Shown here one piece after another: positions 10,469 through 20,215 of a DNA stretch of 64,000 nt. Source of the DNA: Fodinicola feengrottensis (GTDB taxonomy: Bacteria > Actinomycetota > Actinomycetes > Mycobacteriales > HKI-0501); the NCBI RefSeq assembly GCF_010993775.1, contig NZ_WOTO01000033.1, positions 38,580-102,579 of the forward strand. Reading direction: 5' to 3'. The first letter of the stretch is position 1; each line of letters starts with the position of its first letter. The translations under genes and the position numbers were made by a program. The notes beneath the pieces were generated by a model. It did no database searches. It worked only from the letters and a program-made list of their open reading frames with translations, and was not told the DNA's origin.

Positions 10469-11314
10469 ATGGTTGCTGACCTGGGCCGGATCGGACTGTG
10501 GAGGGGAAGCTTCCTGCTGGGCGATGACCCGGCCGCGCTCGCCGAGACCGTGGCCGAGTTGGACGAGTTGGGTTACGGCTCGTTCTGGCTGGGCACCGCG
10601 AAGGGTGATTTGGAGCAGTCCGAGGCGATCCTGGACGCGACCAAGAAAATGGTGGTGGCGACCGGGATCGTGAACGTCTGGACCGAGCCGGTCGAGACGG
10701 CCGCGGCCGCCTACCACCGGGTGGTCGCGAAGCACCCCGGTCGGCTGTTGCTGGGCATCGGCGCTGGTCACCGCGAGATGACCCAGGTTTACCAGAAGCC
10801 ATACGACGCGCTGGTGAACTACCTCGACGCACTTGACGCGGCGAAGGTGCCGCTGGAGGACGTGGCGCTGGCCGCGCTCGGGCCGCGGGTCACCAAGCTG
10901 GCCGGCGAGCGTACGCGTGGATCGCACCCCTATTTCACCACGCCCGAGCACACCGCCCAGGCCCGCGAGATCCTCGGCACCGGGCCGCTGCTGGCTCCCG
11001 AGCAGAAGGTCATCCTGGACACGAACCCGGAGACGGCTCGCGCGCAGGCCCGCCAGACGCTGGGCTTCTATCTGGGCCTCGCAAACTACCGGAACAGCTT
11101 CCTGCGGCTCGGTTTCACTGAGGACGAGCTGGCTGACGGCGGCAACGACCGGCTCGTGGACGCCACCATCGCGTGGGGTGACGTGGAGACGGTTGGCCGG
11201 CGGATCACGGAGCACCTCGACGCCGGCGCCGACACCGTGGGCATCCAGGTCCTCACCGAAGGCACCGCACTGCCCATCAAGGAGTGGCGTGACCTCGCCG
11301 CACTGATCGGCTAA
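10469..11314 (+). CDS. LLM-class F420-dependent oxidoreductase
   Basis: Intact 281-residue luciferase-like (TIM-barrel) protein resembling the TIGR03620-type F420 group. Start ATG 10469 follows GGAGG (10454-10458). Visible are IGLWRGSFLLGDDPAALAET, YGSFWLGTAKGDLEQSEAIL, VATGIVNVWTEP, LLLGIGAGHREM and the C-terminal DTVGIQVLTEG. Uses reduced cofactor F420 (or flavin) to reduce an unidentified substrate; precedes accA on the same strand with a 116-bp gap. Confidence 0.85.
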   Translation: MVADLGRIGLWRGSFLLGDDPAALAETVAELDELGYGSFWLGTAKGDLEQSEAILDATKKMVVATGIVNVWTEPVETAAAAYHRVVAKHPGRLLLGIGAGHREMTQVYQKPYDALVNYLDALDAAKVPLEDVALAALGPRVTKLAGERTRGSHPYFTTPEHTAQAREILGTGPLLAPEQKVILDTNPETARAQARQTLGFYLGLANYRNSFLRLGFTEDELADGGNDRLVDATIAWGDVETVGRRITEHLDAGADTVGIQVLTEGTALPIKEWRDLAALIG

Positions 11315-11430
11315 GTCTCTGCTTGTCCCGGGGCAGGGTCACATGGCGCACGGCTGAGCAGGATGTCACACGGATCTGTCGGCTCGGCCGTGCGCACATA
11401 GACTCCTGCGGAACGGCGAAGGGAGTCGAT

Positions 11431-13194
11431 GTGCGCAAGGTGCTGATCGCCAACCGCGGCGAGATCGCGGTACGGGTGGCCCGGGCCTGCCGGGACGCCG
11501 GGCTGCTGAGTGTCGCGGTGTACGCGGACTCGGACCGCGACGCGATGCACGTCCGGTTGACGGACGAGGCGTACGCGCTGGACGGCGACACCGCGGCGCA
11601 GACGTACCTGCGGATCGACAAGCTGCTCGAAGTGGCCGCGAAGGCCGACGCCGACGCCGTTCACCCCGGCTACGGCTTCCTGTCCGAGAACGCCGACTTC
11701 GCCGCCGCGGTCATCGACGCCGGGCTGACGTGGATCGGTCCCACTCCGGACGCGATCCGCTCGCTCGGTGACAAGGTCGAGGCGAGGCACATCGCCACCG
11801 GCGCCGGCGCGCCGCTGGTGCCCGGCACCAAGGACCCGGTCGCCAACGCGGACGAGGTGATCGCCTTCGCTGAGGAACATGGCCTGCCCATCGCCATCAA
11901 GGCCGCTTTCGGCGGTGGCGGCCGCGGGCTGAAAGTGGCTCGTCGAAGGAAGAAATCCCCCCGAGCTGTTCGAGTCCGCGGTACGCGAGGCGGTGGCCGC
12001 CTTCGGTCGCGGCGAGTGCTTTGTTGAGCGCTATCTCGACAAGCCGCGGCACGTCGAGGCGCAGGTGCTCGCGGACACCCACGGAAATGTCATCGTGGTC
12101 GGCACCCGCGACTGTTCTTTGCAGCGCCGACACCAGAAACTCGTGGAAGAGGCCCCAGCGCCCTTCCTCTCGCAGGGGCAGCGCGCAGAAATCCACACCG
12201 CCGCGAAGGCGATCTGCAAGGCGGCCGGCTACCACGGCGCCGGTACGGTGGAATTCCTGGTCGGTGCGGACGGCGCCATCAGCTTCCTGGAAGTGAACAC
12301 CCGGCTGCAGGTCGAGCACCCGGTCAGCGAAGAGACCACCGGGCTGGACCTGGTGCGAGAGCAGTTTCGCATCGCGGACGGCGAAAAGCTGCGGGTCACC
12401 GAGGATCCGGAGCCACGTGGGCACGCTTTCGAGTTCCGCATCAACGGCGAGGACCCGGGCCGCAACTTCCTACCCGCGCCAGGCACCGTGACCAACGTCC
12501 ACTGGCCGTCAGGCCCAGGCGTAAGGGTCGACAGCGGGATTGAGAGTGCCACCGTGATCGGCGGGAATTTCGATTCCCTGCTGGCAAAGCTCATCGTCGT
12601 CGGGGCCGATCGCGAAGAGGCGTTGGCGCGGGCCCGGCGGGCGCTGGCCGAAACGCAGGTCGACGGCATGGCGACCGCGCTGCCTTTCCACCGCGCGATC
12701 GTGGCCGACCCGGCCTTCGCGCCGGCTGACCCGGCGCAGCCATTTTCGGTCCATACGAGATGGATCGAGACCGAATTCGACAACCAGATCCCGCCGTACG
12801 AAACGGCCGCCGCGACGGACGAAGAGGCAGAGCCGCGACAGACCGTCGTCGTCGAGGTCGGCGGCAAGCGACTGGAGGTCTCGCTGCCGGCGAACCTCGC
12901 CGCGGCCGGCGCTGGTACGCCCGAAAAGAAGACCCCCAAGCGCAACAGTCGGCCCGCGGTGGCACCACGGTCAGCGGAAACGCTGTCACAGCACCCATGC
13001 AGGGCACCATCGTGAAGGTCGCGGTCAACGACGGCGACCCGGTTTCGGCTGGCGACCTGATCATCGTGCTCGAAGCCATGAAAATGGAAAATCCGGTCAC
13101 CGCACACAAAGCCGGCACGATCAGCGGGCTGACCGCCGAGCAGGGCGCCGGTGTCAACAGCGGCGCGGTGATCTGCGAGATTCTGGACAGTTAG
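11431..13194 (+). CDS. accA: Acyl-CoA carboxylase alpha subunit (biotin carboxylase + BCCP; two frameshifts)
   Basis: Carboxylates its own biotin at ATP cost for transfer by AccD. From GTG 11431 (KVLIANRGEIAVRVARACRD) come the N-terminal biotin carboxylase domain, ATP-grasp (AFGGGGRGLKVA, SLQRRHQKLVEEAP), FLEVNTRLQVEHPVSEETTG, a linker, and a C-terminal biotinyl domain with the EAMKMENP lysine. Length is about 587 residues, usual for the actinomycete fused type. Shifts are near 11945 (C6 at 11957-11962) and 12945. BirA and AccD are encoded about 10 kb away. Confidence 0.92.
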
Positions 13195-13425
13195 TCTTTT
13201 CCGGTTCCTTTTCATTCTTGTTAATACATTTCTACGACCGCCGCTTGAGGATTCCTTGAGTTCTCCTGAACCTCACCGGATCGTTGAAATATAAAGAACT
13301 TTGCGGCCCCGGTCATTTCCCGGCAAATCCCTCCGGAACGACCGGGGAGAATTTCTTTGCAGGTCACGCAAAAAAGTAAAGCACCGTCACCGAAGCTATT
13401 CTGGTCGTATGCTCCTTGACAATGA

Positions 13426-13911
13426 ATGAGCCGGAGTACACCACCCTTTCGCATCGGCGACGCCGAGCGCGAAGCGGCTCTTGGTGCGCTCGGCGAGCAC
13501 CTGGCCGCCGGCCGGCTGACCATGGACGAATATGGCGAGCGCACCACGCGGGCGGCCAGCGCCCAAACGTACGGCGAACTGCTGGCGGTCTTCACCGATC
13601 TGCCCGGACCGCAGCCGGCACTCGATTTAGCGGTAGATCTCCGCAAAACCCCCGAAAACGCGCGCCAGCGGCCACTGGGAACCCTGCTGGCCCGCGACCA
13701 GCAGCTCGCGCCGCGGATCTTTCACGGCCTCGGCGCGATCGCGATCCTGGTGTGGCTCATCCTGCTGGTCACCGGGCACGGACAGTTCTGGTGGCTGATC
13801 TTCGTGCCGGCGATCTTCTACGTCTTCGCCAGCCAGGTCTGGCCATCGGACGCGCGACAGCGCTGTGCGGCGGACCGCGACGACGACGCCCGGCACGGCA
13901 CCTTCACATAG
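13426..13911 (+). CDS. DUF1707 domain membrane protein
   Basis: 161 residues. The N-terminal DUF1707 domain reads FRIGDAEREAALGALGEHLA and TMDEYGERTTRA; two hydrophobic helices follow (about 103-137). Family found in actinomycetes, usually membrane-linked, function unknown. The 13195-13425 gap before it is AT-richer than the surroundings, with no feature I could support. Confidence 0.8.
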   Translation: MSRSTPPFRIGDAEREAALGALGEHLAAGRLTMDEYGERTTRAASAQTYGELLAVFTDLPGPQPALDLAVDLRKTPENARQRPLGTLLARDQQLAPRIFHGLGAIAILVWLILLVTGHGQFWWLIFVPAIFYVFASQVWPSDARQRCAADRDDDARHGTFT

Positions 13912-13974
13912 TCCGAATGGGCCTGGCCCTGACATGACATCTGGCCGAGACGCAGCCCTGGTGGCCGCCGTAGC

Positions 13975-14502
13975 ATGGAGGTCATGACAGCGCCCACTGA
14001 CCGGGAAAACGTACGCGTCGGCACCACCGAACGCGAGTCGGCAATCGCCGCCCTGGGCGAGCACCTGTCGGCCGGCCGGGTCACCCTCGACGAATACGGC
14101 ACCCGCAGCGCGGAGGCCACCACGGCGGCCACCCGCGGCGAGCTGATGGCCCTTTTCAGCGACCTGCCCGCGCCGCACCCGCAGCTGGACGACCCAGCTC
14201 CAGCCGCGCCGCTGGCGCCGTCGGTGGATCTGGCCAAGCGAGCCGAAAACCTGCCGGTCACGACAAGGCGCGGCAACGGCGACCTCGCGAAGCGAGTGTT
14301 CCTCGGGGTGATGGGGGTCAGCTGGCTGATCTGGATCCCCGCGGTGGCCCTTTCGCACGGCTGGGCGTGGTGGCTGATCTTCGTGCCCATCGGCATCTCG
14401 TCCTTCGCCAAGAAGGTCTGGGGCTGGGACGACGACGACGACGACCGCGATCGCGACCAGCGCCGCCGCCGCGAGCTTCGCTCCCGCCGCCACGGCTGGT
14501 GA
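13975..14502 (+). CDS. DUF1707 domain membrane protein (paralogue)
   Basis: 175 residues, a tandem paralogue of the preceding gene: VGTTERESAIAALGEHLSAG and TLDEYGTRSAEATTA, two transmembrane segments (about 113-150), then a short very acidic/basic tail (DDDDDRDRDQRRRR). ATG 13975 is the first start; ATG 13984 is possible but sits almost on top of the GGAGG. Function unknown. Confidence 0.8.
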   Translation: MEVMTAPTDRENVRVGTTERESAIAALGEHLSAGRVTLDEYGTRSAEATTAATRGELMALFSDLPAPHPQLDDPAPAAPLAPSVDLAKRAENLPVTTRRGNGDLAKRVFLGVMGVSWLIWIPAVALSHGWAWWLIFVPIGISSFAKKVWGWDDDDDDRDRDQRRRRELRSRRHGW

Positions 14503-14515
14503 TGACTCGGGCCTG

Positions 14516-15260
14516 TCAGAGCAGCGCGACGAGCTCTTTCCACAGTTGCTCGTACGCGCGAGTGCCCGGGCTGCGCGGGGCGAAAGTGGGCAGCGGGGGC
14601 CCGGTGGACAGCCATCTGCTCGACCGCGGACAGCGCCGGAATGCCGGTCGCGCTCACGTCCGGACGCTCGGACGGGAGCGTCGCGACGATCTCCCGATGC
14701 AGCGACTTTCGCCGGTCCACCATCGAAAAGAAGCCGTGCACGCGGGGCTTGCGGCCGACGAAGGTGTCCACGAAACCGACCAGCTGGTCGTACGTCCGCA
14801 CCGCCAGCACCGTCGGGATGATCGGCACCAGCACCACATCGGCTGCGTGCAACACGTTTTCCGACACCAGCGACAGGCTGGGCGGAGTGTCCAGGAAGAC
14901 CAGGTCGTACTCACCGGACAACTCGGCCAACAGCCGCTGCAGCACCCTGGTCGGTTTCTTCGCCGACTGCGCGAGGTCGATGTCCATGTTGCGGTAGGTG
15001 AAGTCGGCCGGCAACACGTCCAGGCAGTCGAAATCGGTGCCCTTCAAGCCATCGGCGAGGTCGCGGGCGCCGGTCACCAGCCGGGCGCTGCCGCCCTTGA
15101 CCCGCGGCCGGATCCGGAAGAGGAAGGTCGCGGCACCCTGCGGGTCGAGGTCCCAGAGCAGCGTGCGACGGCCTTCCCGGGCGGCCAGATAGGCCAGGTT
15201 GACCGCGGCCGAGGTCTTCCCGACGCCGCCTTTCACGTTGTACGACGCGATAATTCTCAC
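14516..15260 (-). CDS. ParA/Soj-type ATPase (one frameshift)
   Basis: About 247 residues. Deviant Walker A YNVKGGVGKTSAAVNLAYLA, switch I LLWDLDPQGAATF and Walker B DLVFLDTPPSLS are clear. The frame breaks near 14600; the other frame supplies the end TRAYEQLWKELVALL-stop. There is no ParB or parS-like partner beside it, so it is an orphan ParA-type ATPase; its start overlaps the stop of the CYTH-CHAD gene by 4 bp. Confidence 0.85.
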
Positions 15261-16840
15261 GACAGCAGCGCCTTGATCCTGGCCTGCGTACGCGCCCCGA
15301 GAAAGGTGGTGAGTCGGTCAGCCAACTGCTGGCGCGCGAATCGTTGCTGCGCGGCGAAACCGGCGGCGAGCTCTCCCATCGCGAGCAGCGTGACCGCCGG
15401 CGGCGGGCCGTCGATCTGCATCCGCTCTGCGAATGTGCGCAGCGCCGCCGCCTGCACCTCACCGTCCTGGAACTCGCCGAGGGTGTCCTGGATCTGTTTC
15501 AGATCCCTGACAACCTGCTTGGTCACCTCAGATCCCAGCAGTGGCCCGAAAACTTCCAGCGCGTAGCGAAGTTCCTTGGCACGCTTGCGAAGCGCGTGAA
15601 CGAGGTCGGACGGAGATTCGGGGGTCAGCGCCCGCGCCTTCTTCACCACCTTCTTGAATCCGTCGCCGACCCGCGCCACCGCAAGCTCATCGACCGACGA
15701 ACCTTGCGCTGGATCTTCCCTTACGGCCTCAAGGCCTGCCCGCCATTCCTTCAGCAGAAGGGAAAACCGCTGGGTTCGCAGGCCGCGAACGAGCTTGCGC
15801 CATTCCAACGTCCGCTGGTGCCGCAGGTAACCGCCGAAAGGGGCGAGGTCAGCCGCGTCGCCAGCGACCAGGCCGCCGGCCAGCGTGGGCAGCTCCAGGA
15901 GGTAGACGTCCAGATCGCGGGTCGGGGTGGTGAGGTCGCCCAGCCTTTTGAAGCCCGGCTCCCCGCGAGCCACCAGCCGCGCTGGCAGCACATCGCCGGC
16001 CAGTTTCACCAGCGACCGGGTCCGCCGGACGGCGACCCGCAGGTCGTGCAGGAACTCCGTGTCAACGTCCGCGACCACGCCGTCGACATTCGCCTCAAGA
16101 TCGTCGAGAAAACCCAGCAACGCGGTCGCCACCGCCGCGCTGGCTGACATCGCGGCCGTCACCGCCCGCGGTTTTTCCGCTGGTACGACCAAAGCGAGCA
16201 GCTCGTCGGAGTCGGTGCATTCCGCCGCCCGAAACCCACCGGCACCATTGGCGGACACCAGCAACCGGGCGGCCGCCGCGGCATCCCGGTGGTAGCCGCG
16301 CAGCGGCCGGATCCGCACCCGCGGCGCCAGCACCGCCTGGATCGGCTCGGTGCCGGCGGCCTCCACCCAGTCGAGCCGGGCGACCGTCTTCTCGTCGGTG
16401 TTGAGCAGCGCGACCTCGCGGGTCACCCGGCGTGAGCGGGCCACCGGCGCGACCGCGCGAATCCACATCGCCTCGGCCACCCGGTCCCGCACCGCACCGG
16501 CCGGCAGCTCGTCGGCCAACGCCGGAAAGTCGGGGACGGCGCCTAACCGGCACTCAGTACGCTCACCCTCGGCGTCGACGACTACCAGCGCACCTGGCCC
16601 AGAGGAATGCTCGTACGACAGCGTCAACCCGGCCTTGCGCAACCGAAAGTCGGCAGTGTCCAGGTAGGTGATCGTGGACGTACGACGGGGGCCGACGACG
16701 AGTTCGTACGCCTGCGCCAGCGGCTTCAGGACGGCCAGCACGTCCGGCTCGGCGGCGCGCATCGGGTCGGCGCGCGCGTACAGAGTCAACGCGAAAGGCT
16801 CGTTCGTCGTCACCGGCATCCATCGGATTTGGTCGCGCAT
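15257..16840 (-). CDS. CYTH and CHAD domain protein
   Basis: Intact 527-residue protein. Residues about 15-200 form a CYTH (triphosphate tunnel) domain, though its usual N-terminal ExExK is not obvious. Residues about 225-515 form a CHAD domain with conserved basic helices (FLHDLRVAVRRTRSLVKLAG, LVHALRKRAKELRYALEVFG). CHAD domains bind polyphosphate. Its stop overlaps the ParA start, so the two are probably co-translated. Confidence 0.87.
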   Translation of the reverse strand: MRDQIRWMPVTTNEPFALTLYARADPMRAAEPDVLAVLKPLAQAYELVVGPRRTSTITYLDTADFRLRKAGLTLSYEHSSGPGALVVVDAEGERTECRLGAVPDFPALADELPAGAVRDRVAEAMWIRAVAPVARSRRVTREVALLNTDEKTVARLDWVEAAGTEPIQAVLAPRVRIRPLRGYHRDAAAAARLLVSANGAGGFRAAECTDSDELLALVVPAEKPRAVTAAMSASAAVATALLGFLDDLEANVDGVVADVDTEFLHDLRVAVRRTRSLVKLAGDVLPARLVARGEPGFKRLGDLTTPTRDLDVYLLELPTLAGGLVAGDAADLAPFGGYLRHQRTLEWRKLVRGLRTQRFSLLLKEWRAGLEAVREDPAQGSSVDELAVARVGDGFKKVVKKARALTPESPSDLVHALRKRAKELRYALEVFGPLLGSEVTKQVVRDLKQIQDTLGEFQDGEVQAAALRTFAERMQIDGPPPAVTLLAMGELAAGFAAQQRFARQQLADRLTTFLGARTQARIKALLS

Positions 16841-17133
16841 GGGCTAAGACGCGGCCCAGTCTAGTTCACGGAGAGGTCCGACTGAATTCGTCTTTCGTTA
16901 ACCTTCTGCATGATCGTCGCCTCCGTCGGCAAGATCTGCAGCAGCACCGCCCAACCGGGGTCTGACACAAGGCGTCAGGCGACAGGCAGCCAGGTTGGCG
17001 AGGGTGCCGAATTCGACAGTCCAGATGCTCACGGGCAGATGGCTGCACCTTTGCCAACTCATGGCACTCTGTACGCCTGACAGTGACACGGTCGCGACCG
17101 TTCACCAGAGCCGGTGCGCTGAGAGGACGACGG

Positions 17134-18105
17134 TTGACCAACGCACAACAAGTCAAGGACGGCCTCTACCAACCACCTGGCCGCCGCGAACGCAAACGGC
17201 TCTTCCTGAAACTGTCGTTCCTGCCGCCGATGCTCGCGCTCTACCTGTTCAGCCCGCAGTACAAGCTCGGCAAGCCGGATCCGGTCATCGAGCGGGCACA
17301 CCGCTGGCGTACGGTCCTCGCCGTCGCCATCGGGGCCGCCGCCGCACTGCCGTACATCGGCAGGCTCGACGCGGCCAAGATCTCCGAGAACTATCTCGGT
17401 GACCTGTTCACCACCGGGATGTTCCTGATCCCGCTGTTCCTGGTCGCGCTCGGGATCCTGGCCTTCTTCTGCGGCCCCCGCTGGCGCGCCGACACCATCA
17501 AACAGCTGCTTCGCCCGCTCGGGACCGTCGGGATTTTCACGCTGGTGTACGCAGCCTTCTCGTTGATGATCGTCGCCGGGGCACTGGATGTGAAGAAGGA
17601 CCGGAACCCGGTGCTTACCCTGGTGATCATCCTGTTCGTGCTCTGGTATCTCATCTTCCTGATCAGCAGCGCTTTCCTGGCCGCACGACACCTCTTCAAC
17701 GCGATCGACGGCAACCTGCTGCTGCCGCCGCTGTTCACCACCCTCGTCGGCTGGTGGCAGATCGTGCAGCGGTTGATCTTCCGGAGCGAATACAAACCGC
17801 TCTGGCTGGACCTGCTGCTGGCCCTTGGCGGAGCGCTGGCGCTGACCGCGCTGTCCCTGTGGGAGGTCATACGGTTAGCCCGCCGGGGCGTGACGCTCGC
17901 CAGCGGCCCGTACCCGCCGCCTCCGCCACCACCCCCCCCACCACCACGGCCGCTTCCGCCGAATCCTTATGGCGGCTACCCACCACAGCCCTATCCCCCG
18001 CAGCCCTACCCGCCTTATCCACCGCAGCCCTATCCACCGCAGCCATACCCGCCCCAGCCGTATCCGCCGCGTCCCGGTCCGTACCCGCCGCCATACCGCC
18101 GATGA
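17134..18105 (+). CDS. Multi-pass membrane protein with PPQPYPP tail
   Basis: About 323 residues from TTG 17134, chosen because GAGAGG lies 7 bp upstream. Six or so hydrophobic segments fill residues 30-240; the last 70 residues are repeats of PPQPY and PYPP preceded by an 11-proline run. No catalytic motif seen. The 16841-17133 gap upstream holds only weak inverted repeats. Function unknown. Confidence 0.7.
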   Translation: MTNAQQVKDGLYQPPGRRERKRLFLKLSFLPPMLALYLFSPQYKLGKPDPVIERAHRWRTVLAVAIGAAAALPYIGRLDAAKISENYLGDLFTTGMFLIPLFLVALGILAFFCGPRWRADTIKQLLRPLGTVGIFTLVYAAFSLMIVAGALDVKKDRNPVLTLVIILFVLWYLIFLISSAFLAARHLFNAIDGNLLLPPLFTTLVGWWQIVQRLIFRSEYKPLWLDLLLALGGALALTALSLWEVIRLARRGVTLASGPYPPPPPPPPPPPRPLPPNPYGGYPPQPYPPQPYPPYPPQPYPPQPYPPQPYPPRPGPYPPPYRR

Positions 18106-18154
18106 CGTCCATGGCCCGTTCACTGCATTGAGCGCAGTGAACGGGCCATGGACG
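18106..18154. terminator. Bidirectional terminator hairpin
   Basis: A perfect 21-bp inverted repeat (18106-18126 with 18134-18154, 7-base loop), arms CGTCCATGGCCCGTTCACTG and C. It lies between the convergent membrane-protein and mdh genes. Confidence 0.8.
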
Positions 18155-18164
18155 ACAGTGCGGG

Positions 18165-19109
18165 TTACAGCTCCTTGAGGCTGGAGGCCTTCGACTTGAC
18201 GGCTTCGGCGGCGGCCTTCAGGCCGGCCAGCTCGTCGTCGGTGAGCTTGGTCTCGACGACCTTCTTGACGCCGCCGGCGCCGAGCTCGGCCTCGACACCC
18301 AGGTAGACATCGGAAATCCCGTACTCACCGGTCAGCCACGCGCAGACCGGGAACACCGCGCCGGCGTCCTCGGCGACGGCCTTCGCCATCCGGGCCGCGG
18401 CCGCGGACGGCGCGTAGAACGCCGAACCGGTCTTGAGCAGGTTGTTCACACTCTCGGCGCCACCGTTGCGCGTACGAGTGACGAGCTCGTCGATCTTCTC
18501 CGCACTGAGCAGGTCCGCCAGCGGCTTGCCGTCGACCGTGCACTGCGACGGCACCGGCACCATGGTGTCGCCGTGCGAGCCAAGCGTGAGCGTCTTGACG
18601 CTGGCGATCTTCACGCCCAGCTCCTCGGCCACGAAGTTCGTGAACCGAGCGGTGTCCAGGATGCCGGCCTGGCCGAACACCCGCTCGCGCGGGAAACCAC
18701 TCGCCTCGGCGGCCAGTGTGGTCATCTCGTCCAACGGGTTGGAGACGATGATGATGACCGCGTTCGGGCTCTTCTCGGCGATCTTGGTCGTCACGTCGCG
18801 GACGATCTTGGCGTTGGTGCCCAGCAGGTCCATCCTGCTCATGCCGGGCTTGCGCGGCAGACCCGCGGTGATGACCACGATGTCGGAGTCTTCGGTGCCG
18901 TCGTACGAACCGCCGCCGACGACGCCCACCACCTTGGTCTCGAAGCCCTCGACCGGGCGGGACTGGTTCAGGTCGAGCGCCAAACCCTCCGGCCGGCCCT
19001 CGAGAATGTCCGTCAGCACGACGGTGTCGAAGATGTTGAACTCGGCCAGGCGCTGCGCGGTGGTAGCACCGTAGAACCCGGCCCCCACCACAGTGACCTT
19101 CTTGCCCAC
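18165..19109 (-). CDS. mdh: Malate dehydrogenase
   Basis: Intact 314-residue enzyme of the lactate dehydrogenase-like type, oxidising malate to oxaloacetate with NAD. Visible: VTVVGAGFYGATTAQRLAEF (nucleotide-binding), DILEGRPEGLALDLNQS (Asp favouring NAD), TAGLPRKPGMSRMDLLGTN (substrate Arg residues), VSNPLDEMT, GQAGILDTARF and LGSHGDTMVPV (catalytic His). The middle Arg of the RKPGMSR loop marks malate rather than lactate specificity. Confidence 0.93.
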   Translation of the reverse strand: MGKKVTVVGAGFYGATTAQRLAEFNIFDTVVLTDILEGRPEGLALDLNQSRPVEGFETKVVGVVGGGSYDGTEDSDIVVITAGLPRKPGMSRMDLLGTNAKIVRDVTTKIAEKSPNAVIIIVSNPLDEMTTLAAEASGFPRERVFGQAGILDTARFTNFVAEELGVKIASVKTLTLGSHGDTMVPVPSQCTVDGKPLADLLSAEKIDELVTRTRNGGAESVNNLLKTGSAFYAPSAAAARMAKAVAEDAGAVFPVCAWLTGEYGISDVYLGVEAELGAGGVKKVVETKLTDDELAGLKAAAEAVKSKASSLKEL

Positions 19110-19210
19110 GAGTCGGACTCCCTTTCCCCAGGTCTCAGGCTGTCAGCCCAGGCTATTCCGGACGCCCGTACGGCCCACCGCCGGGTACCACACGACACCC
19201 GCCACACCCA

Positions 19211-19326
19211 GTGCGGCGCAAAACTGTCGTACCCACCTGAAATTTTGAGCCCCCGCCCTTTGAGAGGGGGGGGGGGGGGGGGGGTTTTTCGTTACGTACG
19301 TAACGCGCGCGCGAGTAAGCGCGCGC
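19211..19326. repeat. Repeat copy, G17 tract and palindromes between folD and mdh
   Basis: 19211-19234 repeats the 10186-10209 sequence at 23 of 24 bases. A 17-G run follows (19268-19284), then a perfect 16-bp palindrome CGTTACGTACGTAACG (19290-19305) and a GC-alternating hairpin to 19326. The length of the G run may be a sequencing artefact. Confidence 0.55.
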
Positions 19327-20195
19327 TCAGGCGGAGAAGCGTTCGGCGGCTTCAACGACGTTGGTCAGCAGCATCGCGCGGGTCATCGGGCCGACGCCGC
19401 CGGGCATCGGGGCGACGAAGCCGGCCACCTCGTACGCGTCCTTCGTCACACGTCGCCGATCAGCCGCGTCTTGCCGCCCTCGCCGGACGCCCGGGTGGTG
19501 CCCACGTCGAGCACAGCCGCGCCGGGCTTGACCATGTCGGCGGTGATCAGGCCGGGGTTGCCGGCGGCAGCCACCACGATGTCCGCCTGCCGGACGTACG
19601 ACGGCAGGTCGCGGGTGCCGGTGTGGCACAGCGTGACGGTGGCGTTCTCGGATTTGCGGGTCAGCAACAGCCCGAGCGGCCGGCCGACCGTCACGCCACG
19701 GCCGACGACCACCACGTGCGCGCCGGCGATCGGTACGTCATAGCGGCGAAGCAGCTCAACGATGCCGCGCGGCGTGCAGGGCAGCGGACCGTCGACGCCC
19801 AGCACCAGCCGGCCGAGGTTCGTCGGGTGCAGGCCGTCGGCGTCCTTGTCCGGGTCGACCCGCTCCAGCACCCGGCCGGCATCGACCCCGGACGGCAGCG
19901 GCAGCTGCACGATGTAGCCCGTACAAGCCGGGTCCGCGTTCAGCCCGTCCACCGCTTCGAGGATCTCGTCCTCGGTCGCCGAGCCGGGCAGGTCCACCCG
20001 GATGCTCGAGATGCCGACCTCGGCGCAGTCGCGGTGCTTGCCCGCCACATACGCCGCCGACCCCGGGTCGTCGCCGACCAGGATGGTGCCGAGCCCAGGA
20101 ACACGACCGGCGGCGGCCAGCTTGGCCACCCTGCCGGTCAGGTCCACTCGGATCGCCGCAGCGGTCGCCTTGCCGTCCAGAATCGTCGCAGTCAC
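19327..20195 (-). CDS. folD: Methylenetetrahydrofolate dehydrogenase/cyclohydrolase (one frameshift)
   Basis: Bifunctional enzyme interconverting methylene-, methenyl- and 10-formyl-THF. Signatures: VGDDPGSAAYVAGKHRDCAE (catalytic Lys), YIVQLPLPSGVD, DKDADGLHPTNLGRL, PCTPRGIVELL, VVVGRGVTVGRPLGLLL and the C-terminal APMPGGVGPMTRAMLL. The frame changes near 19445. The 10-formyl-THF produced feeds PurN and PurH encoded just upstream on the same strand. Confidence 0.92.
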
Positions 20196-20215
20196 GGAAC
20201 GAAACCCTAACGTCG

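Noticed and set aside
14516..15260. ParA as marker of a replication origin or plasmid partition locus
   Set aside because: No ParB, parS-like palindromes, dnaA or origin boxes; the gene is coupled to a CYTH-CHAD gene among chromosomal housekeeping genes.
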